From: Pseudomonadota bacterium | GTDB lineage: Bacteria > Pseudomonadota > Gammaproteobacteria > Acidiferrobacterales > Acidiferrobacteraceae | DNA: 13,972 nucleotides | Reading direction: 5' to 3' | Assembly: GCA_021797365.1 (NCBI GenBank) | Contig: JAJZZU010000028.1 | Location: forward strand, 1-13,972 | In this document: positions 13,398 through 13,972 of the stretch, one piece after another | Position numbering within the stretch: position 1 is the first letter of the stretch | Layout of the letters: every line of letters begins with the position of its first letter | Made by a program: the position numbers and the translations under genes | Notes under the pieces: model-generated | Database searches by the model: none | Seen by the model: the letters and a program-made list of their open reading frames with translations, nothing else | Told to the model about the DNA's origin: nothing

Positions 13398-13972
13398 CCG
13401 ATGTCCACTATCCTGCTGCACCGTTGATATGGGAGGGGCTTTCGCTACGCTTTCTGCGCGAGTACGCCATCGTACCGCTGACTCAGAGCGCCGCGGAAAT
13501 CGTGGTGGCCATGGCCGACCCCACCGATACCACCAGTCTTGATGCATTGGCCCTGTTCACGGGACAGACGGTGCGGGCCGTGGCGGACGAGCGCGACCGG
13601 ATCCTGGCGCGTCTCGATCAGCTGTATGGATCCCGGGATGCGATCCTTCACAAGAACAATCTGGCCCCCGCATCGCCGGAAACATCGGGTCACAACGGCG
13701 CGCTTGCACTCCGCGATCAGGCCTTGGATGCACCGGTCGTGGCGCGTGTCACAGCACTCCTGGCAGCCGCCGTGGAGGCTGGCGCCTCCGATATCCACCT
13801 CGAACCGCAGGAGCAGCGCCTGCTCGTTCGGCTACGCATTGATGGCGTCTTGCGCGAGCGGGAATCCCCGCCTAACGATCATGGTGGGGGGTTGCCGCCA
13901 CCCCGGATGATGAAAGAGACTTCGGGGCGGAAGGTGGCGGATAGAGGTCGTGAAACTCTTTGGCGGCTCGAC
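13394..13972 (+). CDS. gspE: GspE/PilB-type secretion ATPase, N-terminal part; homology lost after residue 160
   Basis: GspE is the cytosolic hexameric ATPase that drives type II secretion, docked on GspL. The first domain (about 14-80) reads SLRFLREYAIVPL then VVAMADPTD, typical of the N1 domain. The second (about 111-160) reads DAPVVARVTALLAAAVEAG then ASDIHLEPQEQRLLVRLRID, a family signature preceding the ATPase core. GAGGGAG at 13380-13386 is 7 nt before the ATG, and the start overlaps gspC as ATGA. In normal family members, PP is followed by a conserved helix leading to RIKVMA. Here, after ESPP (13862-13873), the open frame continues to the edge with unrelated residues, so the gene may be interrupted. 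The Walker motifs are not in the window. Confidence 0.85.
   Translation, partial: MTDVHYPAAPLIWEGLSLRFLREYAIVPLTQSAAEIVVAMADPTDTTSLDALALFTGQTVRAVADERDRILARLDQLYGSRDAILHKNNLAPASPETSGHNGALALRDQALDAPVVARVTALLAAAVEAGASDIHLEPQEQRLLVRLRIDGVLRERESPPNDHGGGLPPPRMMKETSGRKVADRGRETLWRLD
13874..13972. mobile_element. Possible end of an element inserted in gspE
   Basis: From 13874 the sequence stops coding for the expected GspE residues although the frame stays open. Near the junction is an imperfect hairpin (GGTGG at 13885-13889 pairing with CCACC at 13900-13904), such as can occur at element ends. The remaining bases form a frame reading MMKETSGRKVADRGRE, which I do not recognise. Only 99 bp are visible, so no family can be named. 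A local rearrangement or an assembly join is equally possible. Confidence 0.35.

Noticed and set aside
1..13972. tRNA, rRNA, CRISPR arrays and standard U-run terminators
   Set aside because: I looked for tRNA-like folds, regularly spaced repeats and GC hairpins followed by T-runs and saw none that I could defend.

Overview
The window looks like chromosomal DNA from a GC-rich Gram-negative bacterium. It carries a Kdp potassium pump operon, a type II secretion operon with an outer-membrane secretin, and a very large Sec-exported YD/RHS-repeat protein. A proteobacterium, perhaps of the Acidithiobacillus/Acidiferrobacter kind, would fit, but that placement is an impression and not something the sequence proves.

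Layout, left to right. (1) Positions 1-1428, minus strand: the start of a kdp operon, read leftwards. A 35-codon membrane peptide (TTG start) overlaps kdpF, which is followed 3 bp later by kdpA; kdpA runs off the left edge. (2) 1429-1950: no convincing gene. (3) 1951-2638, minus strand: a graveyard of RHS and Sel1 gene pieces. (4) 2639-3664, minus strand: an intact Sel1-repeat protein gene with visibly lower GC than its neighbours. (5) 3722-8548, minus strand: a 1608-residue secreted protein with a signal peptide, helical TPR-like region, C39-like cysteine peptidase domain, long YD-repeat shell, RHS core and a 53-residue tail. (6) 8549-8864: a divergent regulatory region with several short palindromes. 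(7) 8865-13972, plus strand: five tightly overlapping genes for type II secretion, in the order gspL-gspM-gspD-gspC-gspE. The recognisable GspE sequence stops abruptly at 13873, 100 bp before the edge.

The most interesting part is the RHS locus. Downstream of the intact rhs and sel1 genes lie two further RHS-homologous pieces, separated by the tail end of a second Sel1-like gene. One piece (2389-2638) appears base-for-base identical to 4330-4579 inside the intact gene. It begins at the base after the sel1 stop codon and runs in frame into the Sel1-like remnant. Recombination between the two identical 250-bp direct repeats would remove 1941 bp and give the large protein a different C-terminus. 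This resembles the tip-switching architecture of polymorphic toxin loci, with Sel1-repeat proteins as candidate partner or immunity proteins.

The exported RHS protein and the type II secretion operon share one divergent control region. A working hypothesis is that this secretion apparatus exports the RHS protein or is co-regulated with it.
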